From assembly GCF_900169265.1 (NCBI RefSeq), contig NZ_FXYX01000002.1, positions 62,001 to 126,000 on the forward strand: a stretch of 64,000 bases of DNA. Direction: 5' to 3'. The notes below the pieces were generated by a model. That model did not search any database. It was given only the letters and a program-made list of their open reading frames with translations, and had not been told where the DNA came from. Position 1 is the first letter of the stretch. Each line of letters begins with the position of its first letter. This document shows, in pieces, positions 1 through 8,431 of this stretch. A program made the translations under genes and the position numbers. The DNA comes from Brevibacterium iodinum ATCC 49514 (lineage in GTDB: Bacteria; Actinomycetota; Actinomycetes; Actinomycetales; Brevibacteriaceae).

Positions 1-1179
1 CAGCGCCAGCGTCTCCGTGGCGAAGACGACCTTGATGATTCCCTGCGAGAACAGTTCTTCGACGAGCTGTTTGAACTGCGGGATCATCCCCGCATGGTGC
101 GCGGCAACTCCGAGCAGCAGACCCTCTCGGAAGGTGTGGTACCCGAGGATGCCGAGGTCTTCGTCGGCGAGATCGTCGCGCAGCGACTCGAGAGCGGCAT
201 TGACGATCGTCTTCTCCTCCCGAGAGTTCAGATCGGTGCCCGTGCTCAGATACTGTTCGACGGCTTCATCGCAGCCGTTGCGGGAGAAGATGAACATGAT
301 TGCCGGAAGCATGGCCGCCTCGGCGAGAGATGCCACCACCTGAGTGCGGCTGGGACGGCGGAACCGGGCACGGGTGGCACGTGCGCGCTTCGACCGCGGT
401 CCCCCGTGTGTGCGAGTGGCGTGGTTGAGTGCCGGATCGATGCGGTCGGAATCGCTGTGCGTGAACAGGTCGTACATCCGGTGGCCGACCAGGACGTGGT
501 TGACCAGCGGCACCGGCCGGTGAGTCGTGGATACGATCGTCGTCGGTCCCCGGACTTCCCGCAGCCAGGCCCCGAACTCCTCCACATTCGACACCGTCGC
601 CGACAGAGACACCATCTGCACACGGTCCGGCAGGTGGATGATGACCTCTTCCCACACCGGTCCGCGGAACCGGTCGGCGAGGTAGTGGACTTCGTCGAGG
701 ACGACGAATCCGAGGTCCGAGAGACCGGACACGTCGTTGTAGAGCATATTGCGCAGCACTTCGGTGGTCATCACAATAATCGGCGCATCGCGGCGGATCG
801 ACGTGTCGCCGGTGAGCAGCCCGACGTTCTCCGACCCATGGACCTCTGCGAGGTCATTGAACTTCTGATTGCTCAGCGCCTTGATCGGGGTCGTGTAGAA
901 GACCCGTTTGCCCTCGCCGCGGGCCAACTCCACTGCGAACTCCGCGATGAGCGTCTTGCCGGCTCCCGTCGGCGCTGTGACCAGCACGTCCTCGCCGTCC
1001 TGCAGATGACTGCAGGCTTCGATCTGGAAGTCATCAAGGGCGAACTCGGTGCGCTCCATGAACTGTCCCAAGGGAGTGCGGGCGAATTCCGCGCGCGCCT
1101 TGAAATCGGCATAGGCGGCCGAGGGGCTCAGCGGTTCTTCGGCGGAAGTGTCGGTCGAAAGCGGCGTAGGGTCAGTCAT
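1..1179 (-). CDS. SKI2/HelY-type DEVH-box RNA helicase, N-terminal part (cut by window edge)
   Basis: ATP-dependent RNA helicase of the Ski2/Mtr4 superfamily (HelY-like in actinomycetes); 393 N-terminal codons are present and the gene runs off the left edge. On the minus strand the frame reads a Walker A (APTGAGKT) near residue 76, motif II DEVHY near 165, and motif III SLSATVSN near 199. It starts at ATG 1179, overlapping the tatC stop by 8 bp, so it is the distal gene of the tatA-tatC-helicase run. This order (pafB-pafC-tatA-tatC-helicase) is the same as in mycobacteria (Rv2096c to Rv2092c). RNA processing or decay is the likely role; the exact substrate is unknown. Family assignment is firm; only the C-terminal domains cannot be checked. 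Confidence 0.9.
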   Translation of the reverse strand, partial: MTDPTPLSTDTSAEEPLSPSAAYADFKARAEFARTPLGQFMERTEFALDDFQIEACSHLQDGEDVLVTAPTGAGKTLIAEFAVELARGEGKRVFYTTPIKALSNQKFNDLAEVHGSENVGLLTGDTSIRRDAPIIVMTTEVLRNMLYNDVSGLSDLGFVVLDEVHYLADRFRGPVWEEVIIHLPDRVQMVSLSATVSNVEEFGAWLREVRGPTTIVSTTHRPVPLVNHVLVGHRMYDLFTHSDSDRIDPALNHATRTHGGPRSKRARATRARFRRPSRTQVVASLAEAAMLPAIMFIFSRNGCDEAVEQYLSTGTDLNSREEKTIVNAALESLRDDLADEDLGILGYHTFREGLLLGVAAHHAGMIPQFKQLVEELFSQGIIKVVFATETLAL

Positions 1180-2014
1180 TCTTCTCTTCGTCGGTCAGTT
1201 CGTCCTCGTCGACCCACAGGCCCTGCGCGATGAGGCGCTTCTTACGTCGGCGATCATTGAAGACGCAGATCACCCACGCCAGACAGAACAAGGTCATCAT
1301 GGGGATGACGAGGAAGAACATGGACATTGCGTCCGGAGTCGGGGTGGCGATCGCGGCGAACAGGAAGACGAGCATGACGATGATGCGCCACGACTTCTTA
1401 ATCCTCTCCGCCGACAGGATTCCGAGCATGTTGAGTCCCACCATGAGCACGGGAAGGACGAATGCGAGTCCGAAGACGACGATGATGATCATCACGAAGC
1501 TCAGGTAGTCCTGTGCCGGGATGATGTTCGTGCCGCCCTCGGGGGTGAACGAGGTCAGTGCCTTCACCGCATTGGGCAGAGCGAAGAATGCCATGGTCGA
1601 CCCGGCCAGGAACAGCGGAATCGCTGCCCCGAGGAATCCGAGTGAGTACAGCTTCTCCTTGCGCTTCAGTCCCGGGACGATGAAGGCCCAGACCTGATAG
1701 AGCCAGATGGGGCAGGAGAGGAAGAGACCGATGAAGAAAGAGAGCTTGATCTTCAGGTCGAAGGGAGAGGCGACTCCGGCAAAGTTGATCTCGGCCATCC
1801 GTCCCCCGTTGTCACGGATCGTCCGGATCGGCTCTTGGAGGATGTCGAGGACAGGGTCGTAGAGGAACCAGCCTGCCACCGCGCCCAGAGCGATGGCGAT
1901 GGCGGAGATGATGACGCGATTGCGCAACTCGACGAGGTGCCCGACGACGGGCATCTTCTTCTCAGGATTGCTCTTCCGTGATCGAGATGGCTTCCGCTGG
2001 CTGTTCTCTTTCAC
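1172..2014 (-). CDS. tatC: Twin-arginine translocase subunit TatC
   Basis: Integral membrane receptor of the Tat pathway, which exports folded proteins carrying twin-arginine signals. 280 aa, the usual size. The conserved N-terminal motif HLVELRNRV (residues 26-34) and about six hydrophobic segments are visible; the FAGVASPFDLKIKLS loop and PIWLYQVWAF stretch are typical. The C-terminus is highly charged. The start is GTG at 2014, whose GTGA overlaps the tatA stop, so translation is probably coupled; an internal ATG just before the HLVELR motif would remove only a basic tail. It pairs with the adjacent tatA. No tatB is in the window, as is common for actinomycetes, where tatB lies elsewhere. 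Confidence 0.97.
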   Translation of the reverse strand: MKENSQRKPSRSRKSNPEKKMPVVGHLVELRNRVIISAIAIALGAVAGWFLYDPVLDILQEPIRTIRDNGGRMAEINFAGVASPFDLKIKLSFFIGLFLSCPIWLYQVWAFIVPGLKRKEKLYSLGFLGAAIPLFLAGSTMAFFALPNAVKALTSFTPEGGTNIIPAQDYLSFVMIIIVVFGLAFVLPVLMVGLNMLGILSAERIKKSWRIIVMLVFLFAAIATPTPDAMSMFFLVIPMMTLFCLAWVICVFNDRRRKKRLIAQGLWVDEDELTDEEKND

Positions 2015-2292
2015 TTCTCGTGAGACTGCGGGTCCTGCTTCTCTCGCCGCGACTCCTCGGTACCAGTGGTTTCACCGGTGGCCGTGGTGGAATCGGTCGA
2101 GGAGTTCTGGTTGAGCGCTCCCGGCTCGGTGGTCTTGCCGGATTCGTCGTCGTCGCGCAGGTCCTTGACTTCGGACTTGAAGATCTTCATCGACTGTCCC
2201 AGGCTTCGGGCCAGCTGCGGCAGTTTGGGTGCGCCGAAGATGATCACGATGATGAGGATCACGATCGCGATCTGCACGAAACTTGGTTTCAT
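2011..2292 (-). CDS. tatA: Twin-arginine translocase subunit TatA
   Basis: Pore-forming component of the Tat translocase. 93 aa: one N-terminal membrane helix (about residues 5-20), then the hallmark FGAPKLPQLARSLGQSMKIFKSEVKDL amphipathic helix, here given only by position (residues about 20-46), and a long acidic/Ser-Thr tail. The start at ATG 2292 is preceded by AAGGAG at a 6-nt spacing. The gene lies 86 bp after pafC and overlaps tatC by 4 bp, so it is probably the first tat cistron of a pafBC-tatAC-helicase transcript. The Phe-Gly at the helix hinge fits TatA rather than TatB. Confidence 0.95.
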   Translation of the reverse strand: MKPSFVQIAIVILIIVIIFGAPKLPQLARSLGQSMKIFKSEVKDLRDDDESGKTTEPGALNQNSSTDSTTATGETTGTEESRREKQDPQSHEK

Positions 2293-2378
2293 GGGGAGCT
2301 CCTTGGATTGTTGATGCTGTGGATGATTCTACGCGCTGCGGCTGAGCCTTTCATCCACATCCGGGCGCAGTCTTCGTC

Positions 2379-3266
2379 TCAGCCGAGCCTGCGCAGGGCG
2401 GCCGCAACGGCTTCGGTGTCGTCGATCTCGGTGATGACATCGGCATGGCAGAGCAGGAACCGGCTGAGCCAATCCACCGAATGCACGAGCAGGCGGATGC
2501 GTACGCTCGTGTCACCGCCGTCGAGGTACTCGCGATTCGTCACGTCGAGTTCATCTGCCAGCCATGCTCCCGCGGCCGAGAGACCGAGGGTGACTTCGTA
2601 AGAGCTCGTCGTCGACTCACTGACCGACATCGGCGGATGCGCTGCCGGTTCCCAGGAACGGATGCGACCCAAGGCGAAGCGGCGGGGCGCTCCGGCCGAG
2701 TAGCACCAGGCATCGACGTACCAGTCAGCACCGGGTACGAGCCGGGTCGGGGCGATGGTCCGGGTCGTGAGTTCGTCGCGGGAGCCGACGTAGTAGTCGA
2801 TGCTCATCGCCGTGCCTTCTTCGACAGCCTGCCGCAGTGCGGTCAGCAGCTCTTCGTCGGCATCGATGGGGCTGACATCGACGGCGGTGCGCAGGTTCTC
2901 TCCTGCCGCTGCACGCAGTTTGGATGCTGCAGTGGCCACGGCGTCGGAATCGAGTCCGGGCAGGGAAGAGAGCATGTCGAGCGCGAGCACGAGGACGCCG
3001 GCTTCCTCGGCGCTGAGCCGCACGGGCACGGAGACCTCTTCGGCGTTGGAGATGAAGATCTGCCCGCCTTCCCAGGACGCGTCGATGAGATCATCGGGCA
3101 TATGTCCGGGTCGACCTGTGACGAACAGCAGCTGCAGATCATCGATGAGGGTGTCGGAGTCGATGCCGAAATAGGCGGCGGTCTCTTCGAGGTCCGCCCC
3201 GGGATGCGCATCGAGGTAGGGCACGAGACTGAGCAGCCGGGTGAGGCGTTCACGCGCTGAGGACAC
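2379..3266 (-). CDS. pafC: WYL-domain transcriptional regulator PafC
   Basis: Partner of PafB; in mycobacteria the PafBC complex activates the LexA-independent DNA-damage response (established knowledge). The 295-aa protein has an N-terminal winged-helix region (residues 5-60, ERLTRLLSLVPYL) followed by a WYL domain (about 130-220) and a C-terminal WCX-like region. The frame is open further upstream to 3401, but that part lies inside pafB. I chose GTG 3266 because GGGAGG sits 5 nt before it and homologues start here; this gives a 17-bp overlap with the pafB stop. Overlap and shared architecture point to translational coupling and a heterodimer. Confidence 0.9.
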   Translation of the reverse strand: MSSARERLTRLLSLVPYLDAHPGADLEETAAYFGIDSDTLIDDLQLLFVTGRPGHMPDDLIDASWEGGQIFISNAEEVSVPVRLSAEEAGVLVLALDMLSSLPGLDSDAVATAASKLRAAAGENLRTAVDVSPIDADEELLTALRQAVEEGTAMSIDYYVGSRDELTTRTIAPTRLVPGADWYVDAWCYSAGAPRRFALGRIRSWEPAAHPPMSVSESTTSSYEVTLGLSAAGAWLADELDVTNREYLDGGDTSVRIRLLVHSVDWLSRFLLCHADVITEIDDTEAVAAALRRLG

Positions 3267-4272
3267 AGGTGCCTCCCAAGCGGTTGAGCGAGTCCCGAAT
3301 CGTTTCGCGTCGGCGGTCGACGGCACGCACGAGGTCGGGCGGATCGACCACGTCGACGGCGTCCCCGAAGCCGACGATCTCAGCGGCGAGGCCCTCGACA
3401 TCGGAATATCCGATGATCACGGCGTCTCCGTCGCTGCGGATCTGTCGACGGCGCAGCGGATCGGCCCGGTGGGCACGGATGCGCAGTGTCGCCTCGGCGA
3501 CGACGGCCATCTCGGAACTCGACTGCAGGGCCAGCTGCGGGGAGAAGTCCTCGGGAATCTCATAGTCGCCGGGTTCACGGCCGCTGAGCTTCGCGATCCC
3601 TCCCTCCACACGGGAGAGCCGGAAGGTGCGCCGCGCCTGCCGGTCGAGGTCGAAGCCGAAGAGGTAGACGCGGTCACCGCGGCTGAGCAGAGCATAGGGT
3701 TCCAGACGCACTTTCCTCGCGCTCTGGCCGGGTTTGTGGTAGCGGAAGCCGACGGCTTCCCGGGCGTTGATGTGGTGAAGGGCTGTGGCGAAGTTCGCGC
3801 TCGCCAGTCGGTGCGCGGCGGTGCCTGGGTCGACGCCTCCCGGTCCGGCGGCGGACTGGCCGAGGTCGATGCCGAGAGCACGCAGCTTCGTCAGCGCCTG
3901 AGCCGAGGACTCCCCCAGTTCGGTCTCCGACCAGAACGCGGCGGCCACGGTCACGGCAGCCACCTCGGCGGGGGTCAGATCGACGTCGCCCATCGCATAG
4001 TCGGCGGTCGAGATCCGATACCCCGTCTCTCCCACATCACCGTAGGCATCGTGTTCGGCCCGGGTGGCGATGGTGATGCCCATGTGCCGCAGCAGCTCTT
4101 TGTCGCGAGAGAATTTGCGGTCGAAGGCGACCTCGTCGAGTCCGGAATAGCCGTCGATGGCGCTCATCAGCGTTTTGCGCGACACCCAGCCGCGGGAAGC
4201 GCGCAGAGCGATCAGCAGATTCATCAGACGTTCGGTCTGCTGTCTCTGTCTGCTGGTGCGGGGTGTATTCAC
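3250..4272 (-). CDS. pafB: WYL-domain transcriptional regulator PafB
   Basis: 340-aa DNA-damage response regulator, partner of PafC. N-terminal winged helix (about residues 10-75, with QRQQTERLMNLLIALRASRG spanning residues 8-27), a middle helical part, and a WYL domain (about 150-240, including RYHKPG and the RVYLFGFD strand). Start is placed at GTG 4272, behind GGTGGA; a longer frame to ATG 4314 would overlap the divergent gene's start codon and is unlikely. It lies in the proteasome neighbourhood but acts independently of the proteasome in mycobacteria (known). The upstream 40 bp are shared with the divergent DUF3866 gene. Confidence 0.9.
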   Translation of the reverse strand: MNTPRTSRQRQQTERLMNLLIALRASRGWVSRKTLMSAIDGYSGLDEVAFDRKFSRDKELLRHMGITIATRAEHDAYGDVGETGYRISTADYAMGDVDLTPAEVAAVTVAAAFWSETELGESSAQALTKLRALGIDLGQSAAGPGGVDPGTAAHRLASANFATALHHINAREAVGFRYHKPGQSARKVRLEPYALLSRGDRVYLFGFDLDRQARRTFRLSRVEGGIAKLSGREPGDYEIPEDFSPQLALQSSSEMAVVAEATLRIRAHRADPLRRRQIRSDGDAVIIGYSDVEGLAAEIVGFGDAVDVVDPPDLVRAVDRRRETIRDSLNRLGGTCVLSA

Positions 4273-4312
4273 GATTCCACCGTAACCTAAGCCGGGCGAT
4301 AGTCTTGGGACC

Positions 4313-5446
4313 ATGATTCATTGGCGCAAAGGAATCGTCGCAGCGATTCGCTCCACCCGGCCAGGATACACAGAGGTCGAGGTCGAACTGGACGAGGCCG
4401 TGCCCGGCACCGATGTGAGATCCATCCGAGCGGTCGCCTATACCGATGCTGTCGGGCATCCGCAGAACCAGGACACCGTCATCGTCAATGTCTCGGCTCT
4501 TGCGAAGCGCCTGGGCACCGGAGGCTTCGGTCTCATCGTGGCCCTACCCGATGCGTTGCCTGCCGATCCCCCGGACGGCCCCGGTCATCTGGTCAAGGAC
4601 CGCTATTCGCCGTTGCAGACGATGGTCCTCGGCGTCGACGATCAGGAGTCGCAGCACCATTCGACCCTCGCCGAGGCGGACAGCCTCGGTGGCATGCCGG
4701 TGGTCGTGGCCGATCTGCATTCGGCTCTGCCCGCGGTGCTTGCCGGCATCCGCGCCGTCGACCCGTCGTTGTCGGTGGCCTATGTGCTCAGTGATGGTGC
4801 GGCTCTGCCGGCCCCGTTCTCTCAGGCCGTCGCCGGGCTCAAGGACGCCGGCTGGCTTAAGGGCGTGATCAGCACAGGCCAGGCTTGGGGCGGAGATCTC
4901 GAAGCGGTGACCATCCACACGGGGCTGCTCGCGGCCAAGCACGTGATGGGTGCCGATATCACCATCGTCGCTCAGGGCCCTGGGAATCTGGGCACCGGCA
5001 CGAAGTACGGCTATTCGGGGCTGGTCACCGGAGAGCATCTCAATGCCGCGGCGCTGCTCGGCGGGCATCCGATCGGTCTGCTGCGGATGTCGAACGCCGA
5101 TGCCCGCGGCCGCCATTTCGGCATCTCCCATCATTCGCTGACGCCCTTGAGTGAGATCGCACGACCGGGAATGACCGTACCGGTGCCCGATTTCTCCACC
5201 CTCGCCGAGGCGGAAAGAGCCGAGATGGACCCGGATCCCGGTGTCGTCGCCGAGACCGTGGCCGAGCAGCTGCATCGACTCCGGATGCATGATCTCGTCG
5301 ACATCGATCTGGCGGGGCTGTGGGAAGCTCTGCGCACTTCACCTGTGCGTCTGTCGACGATGGGCAGGAAGCTGCCCGCCGATGCTGCGTCGTTCCTCGC
5401 AGCAGCCGCCGCTGGACGCTGCGCCGCCGGGCTCGTCCGCCGCTGA
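4313..5446 (+). CDS. DUF3866 family protein
   Basis: 377-aa protein of the actinobacterial DUF3866 family, function unknown. Visible features: an N-terminal beta-rich part (residues 1-90, RKGIVAAIRSTRPGYTEVEVEL region), a central alpha/beta portion with glycine-rich stretches (GPGNLGTGTKYGYSG at about 221-235) and a conserved ARGRHFGISHHSLT segment (about 264-277). No signal peptide or membrane helix. A TAGTCT box (4300-4305) lies 7 nt before the ATG and there is no Shine-Dalgarno, so the mRNA is probably leaderless. It is divergent from pafB and convergent with the FKBP genes, from which it is separated by a hairpin at 5521. Confidence 0.85.
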   Translation: MIHWRKGIVAAIRSTRPGYTEVEVELDEAVPGTDVRSIRAVAYTDAVGHPQNQDTVIVNVSALAKRLGTGGFGLIVALPDALPADPPDGPGHLVKDRYSPLQTMVLGVDDQESQHHSTLAEADSLGGMPVVVADLHSALPAVLAGIRAVDPSLSVAYVLSDGAALPAPFSQAVAGLKDAGWLKGVISTGQAWGGDLEAVTIHTGLLAAKHVMGADITIVAQGPGNLGTGTKYGYSGLVTGEHLNAAALLGGHPIGLLRMSNADARGRHFGISHHSLTPLSEIARPGMTVPVPDFSTLAEAERAEMDPDPGVVAETVAEQLHRLRMHDLVDIDLAGLWEALRTSPVRLSTMGRKLPADAASFLAAAAAGRCAAGLVRR

Positions 5447-5520
5447 CCGCGTCGAACACAGGTCACCGCCTCATCTCCGCAGAATCCCCCTCCGCGTCGG
5501 CGAAGAAAGAGAAGACAGAT

Positions 5521-5548
5521 GTGGCCGGGTTCCGAAGAACCCGGCCAC
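5521..5548. terminator. Hairpin between convergent DUF3866 and FKBP genes
   Basis: Perfect 12-bp inverted repeat GTGGCCGGGTTC / GAACCCGGCCAC with a CGAA loop; read on the minus strand the loop is UUCG closed by C-G, an extra-stable tetraloop. It sits between two convergent genes and can serve both. There is only a weak T-run after it. Confidence 0.75.
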
Positions 5549-5592
5549 AGTCGTCTGGCACGATCAGCGCGTGCTGATCATCCAGCTGATTC

Positions 5593-5967
5593 TCAGCGCA
5601 CGTTCTCGAGGTCGCAGACGAAGATCAGCGACTCTCCGGGCTGGATGACTCCGCCCGCGCCCTGATCGCCGTACGCAAGGTGCGGTGGGATCTGCAGGGT
5701 GCGGCGTCCGCCGACCTTCATGCCCTGGATGCCCTGGTCCCAGCCGGAGATGACCATGCCGGATCCGAGGCGGAATTCCAGCGGGGTGCCGCGGTTGTAC
5801 GAGGCGTCGAATTCCTCGCCTGTGGAATGGGCGACTCCGACGTAGTGCACGCTCACGGTGTCGCCGGGTCCCGCCTCGGCGCCGGTGCCGATCACATCAT
5901 CGGTGATGATGAGCTCGGTCGGGGCGTCTCCGCCGGGGAAATCGACTTCGGGCTTCTGCTTGCTCAT
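5593..5967 (-). CDS. FKBP-type peptidyl-prolyl cis-trans isomerase (cytosolic)
   Basis: 124-aa single-domain FKBP that isomerises Xaa-Pro bonds and assists folding. Core motifs are intact: VHYVGVAHSTGEEFDASYNR (residues 41-60), LGSGMVISGWDQGIQGMKVG (67-86) and RRTLQIPPHLAYGDQGAGG (87-105), with the binding-pocket Tyr, Phe-Asp, Val-Ile, Trp and the IPP..AYG loop. No signal peptide, so it is cytosolic. Follows the lipoprotein FKBP gene by 42 bp in the same direction; the pair is probably co-transcribed. Known actinobacterial synteny places these isomerases next to pafA. Confidence 0.95.
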   Translation of the reverse strand: MSKQKPEVDFPGGDAPTELIITDDVIGTGAEAGPGDTVSVHYVGVAHSTGEEFDASYNRGTPLEFRLGSGMVISGWDQGIQGMKVGGRRTLQIPPHLAYGDQGAGGVIQPGESLIFVCDLENVR

Positions 5968-6009
5968 GTGTTCCTCCTGGTGTCGGTTCTGTTGGGATAT
6001 CGGACGTTC

Positions 6010-6963
6010 TCAGCCCTGGGCCGAGAGGATGTCGACGACGAAGATCAGCGTCGAGTTCCCTGGGATCGAGTCGTTGCCCTGTTTGCCGTAGCCCTTGTCC
6101 GGCGGGACGACGAGGACGACCTGGTCGCCGACCTTCTTGCCGACGAGCCCCTCGTTCCAGCCGTCGATGACCTGCGCCTCGCCGACCGGGGCGACGACGA
6201 GGGGCTGTCCGTCCTTCTTCCAGTTCGAGTCGAAGGTCTTCGATGTGTCGTCCCAGAGCCAGCCGGAGTACTTCACGGCGACGCTTTGGCCCTTCTTGAC
6301 CTCGTCGCCTTTGCCTTCGATCGTCGTGTACGACTCGAGCTCGGTCGGCTTCTTGCCCTTCGGCTTCGAGATCGATGGAGCACCGTCATCGGCCCACTTC
6401 ACGGTCACGGGGTTGTCCGACTGATCGGCTTTCTTCCCCTCGGCGCGAGTCAGCGGCTTCTTCGTGTCCTCGATGTCGATGACGTAGACGAGCGTCTGTG
6501 ACGCCTCCCCCTGCTGGGCGTTGCCGTTGAGCGACATCATCACGCGGGAACCGACCTTGACGTCGATGAGCGCGTTGTAGAGGCCTTCGGAGATCTGGGA
6601 CTTGTCCATGGGGAATCCGGCGGCGGAATCCGAATCGTAGCTGGATTCGACGGTCTTGCCGGTCGTCCCGGAGACCAGCGTCATCTGTGCCGTGACCTGC
6701 TCGCCGTCCGCGACCTTGTCGCCGGTGCCCTCTTTGAGCACCTTCTTCTCGGTCTTGTCCATGACCAGCGGTGCTTCGAAGCTGACCTTGGGTTTCTTCC
6801 CCATCTTGCCGTCGACGGTGATGTCGTCGAGACTGGTCGACTTCGCGTCCTGAGCGGCCACCGACGTCGGGGGCGTGTTCGAGTCCTCTGACTCATCACC
6901 CTGCCCGCAGGCCGAGAGCAGCAACAGGCCCGCCGCGATGGCGCTGAGCACTTTGGTGCGCAC
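6010..6963 (-). CDS. Lipoprotein with two FKBP domains (peptidyl-prolyl isomerase)
   Basis: 317-aa exported isomerase. The N-terminus is a lipoprotein signal with lipobox LLSAC (Cys 19), followed by an acidic linker. Two FKBP-like units follow: a diverged one (about 75-170) lacking several pocket residues, and a C-terminal one (about 215-315) with VKYSGWLWDDTSKTFDSNW and VIDGWNEGLVGKKVGDQV, which keeps the fold core and the GYG loop. It should be anchored on the outer face of the membrane and help fold exported proteins. Start is GTG 6963 behind AAAGGA (5 nt). It lies 64 bp after pafA. Confidence 0.9.
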   Translation of the reverse strand: MRTKVLSAIAAGLLLLSACGQGDESEDSNTPPTSVAAQDAKSTSLDDITVDGKMGKKPKVSFEAPLVMDKTEKKVLKEGTGDKVADGEQVTAQMTLVSGTTGKTVESSYDSDSAAGFPMDKSQISEGLYNALIDVKVGSRVMMSLNGNAQQGEASQTLVYVIDIEDTKKPLTRAEGKKADQSDNPVTVKWADDGAPSISKPKGKKPTELESYTTIEGKGDEVKKGQSVAVKYSGWLWDDTSKTFDSNWKKDGQPLVVAPVGEAQVIDGWNEGLVGKKVGDQVVLVVPPDKGYGKQGNDSIPGNSTLIFVVDILSAQG

Positions 6964-7027
6964 TGGTTTCCTTTCGTCACGCCGAGGCCGCGCCCGGGTA
7001 GGGGCTCGACCGAATCACAGGGCGATC

Positions 7028-8431
7028 TTACAGGCCCGCGATGAGTGTTTCCGCCTGCGGGTGAGTCGTGGCGAACGGGTCCTTGAGTGCGACTGCTCGA
7101 CCGGATTCGTCGTTGAGGCGCAGGTGCACCCAGTCGACGGTGTAGTCGCGACGGGCCGCATGGGCTGCGCGGACGAATTCGCCGCGGATCGCCGCCCGTG
7201 TGCTCGCTGGCGGTGCGTCCTTCGCTCGTTCGGCCGCCTCGGCGGGGACGAGGCTCTTCGCCATCCCGGCGGCCTCGAGTTTGGGAAACAGGCCCGTCGC
7301 GGGCGTGATGTCGTGGAAGGCGATGTCGAGGCGGTGGATGCGCGCATCGGCGATATCCGTGATTCCGCGCTGCAAAGACCGTTCGATGAGGGTGCGTTTC
7401 ATCACCCAGTCGATCTCCGTGTCCACGGTCGAGAAGTCCTGCGATTCGACGGCGGTGAGCATCCGCGTCCACAGGTCGATGACGTAGCGGGCCAGATCAT
7501 CATCGCCGAGGCTGTGCTCCCCGGACTCCACGATCCGCTGCGCCCGATCCCGGTAGTCGCCGAGCAGCCCCAGCGGAGTCGTTGTGGTTCCGTCGGTGCG
7601 TTCGAGCACGACCCGTCCCGTGAGATCGCGGGCGACGAGCCTGATATCGCGCACTGGGTGGCGCAGCCCGTTCTCCGGGATCCGTGCGCCCTGTTCGATG
7701 AGGTCGAGCATGAGCACTGCGGATCCGATCTTCAGCGCCGAGGTGGCCGTCGACATCGAGGAATCACCGACGATGACGTGCAGCCGCCGGTACTTCTCCG
7801 CATCGGCGTGCGGTTCGTCGCGGGCGTTGATGATCGGACGCGACCGTGTCGTCGCCGAAGACAGCCCTTCCCACATGACGTCGGACCGCGCCGAGAGGCC
7901 GAACATCATCTCCGAGCGGTCGGCTTCCTCGTCGGGGGTGAAGGCCGAACGGCGCGGGATCACGGCTCCGGCTCCGACGAGCAGCTGCCGTGAGACGAGG
8001 AAGGGCAGCAGGACCGTGGTCAGCCGGTTGAAGTCGAGGGTGCGGCGGATGAGGAAGTTCTCGTGGGACCCGTACGAATTGCCTGCCGCGTCCGTATTGT
8101 TCTTGACCATGTGCACGCGTCCGCCGATGCCGTCAGCCTCGAGCGCGACCTGTGCTTTGTCCAGCAGGTCGATCATCAGGCCCTCGCCGGCTCGGTCCTG
8201 GGCAAGCAGGTCGCCTAAGTCATCGCATTCGGCGGTCGCATACTCCGGGTGGGATCCGACGTCGAGGTAGAGGCGCGACCCGTTGGGCAGGAATACGTTC
8301 GACGACCGGCCCCATTCGACGACGGGGCGGAAGAGATACCGGGCGATCTCCTCCGGGCCGATGCGTCGCCCCTCGGGGTCGGCAGTGTGGGCGAGTCCGT
8401 ATTCGGTTTCGAGCCCGTAGATGCGTGCCAT
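7028..8431 (-). CDS. pafA: Pup--protein ligase PafA
   Basis: Ligates the C-terminal glutamate of Pup to lysines of target proteins, using ATP. 467 aa, glutamine-synthetase-like fold. Landmarks: N-terminal GLETEYGL (residues 6-13; Glu8 in the metal site), LYLDVGSHPEYAT (54-66; Asp57 is the expected catalytic base) and VKNNTDAAGNSYGSHENFL (about 109-127). These match PafA rather than Dop, and the start MARIYGLETEYG is canonical. The ATG directly abuts the prcA stop, with GGGAGG 5 nt upstream inside prcA, so the two are translationally coupled. The gene is the end of the pup-prcB-prcA-pafA run. Confidence 0.97.
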   Translation of the reverse strand: MARIYGLETEYGLAHTADPEGRRIGPEEIARYLFRPVVEWGRSSNVFLPNGSRLYLDVGSHPEYATAECDDLGDLLAQDRAGEGLMIDLLDKAQVALEADGIGGRVHMVKNNTDAAGNSYGSHENFLIRRTLDFNRLTTVLLPFLVSRQLLVGAGAVIPRRSAFTPDEEADRSEMMFGLSARSDVMWEGLSSATTRSRPIINARDEPHADAEKYRRLHVIVGDSSMSTATSALKIGSAVLMLDLIEQGARIPENGLRHPVRDIRLVARDLTGRVVLERTDGTTTTPLGLLGDYRDRAQRIVESGEHSLGDDDLARYVIDLWTRMLTAVESQDFSTVDTEIDWVMKRTLIERSLQRGITDIADARIHRLDIAFHDITPATGLFPKLEAAGMAKSLVPAEAAERAKDAPPASTRAAIRGEFVRAAHAARRDYTVDWVHLRLNDESGRAVALKDPFATTHPQAETLIAGL

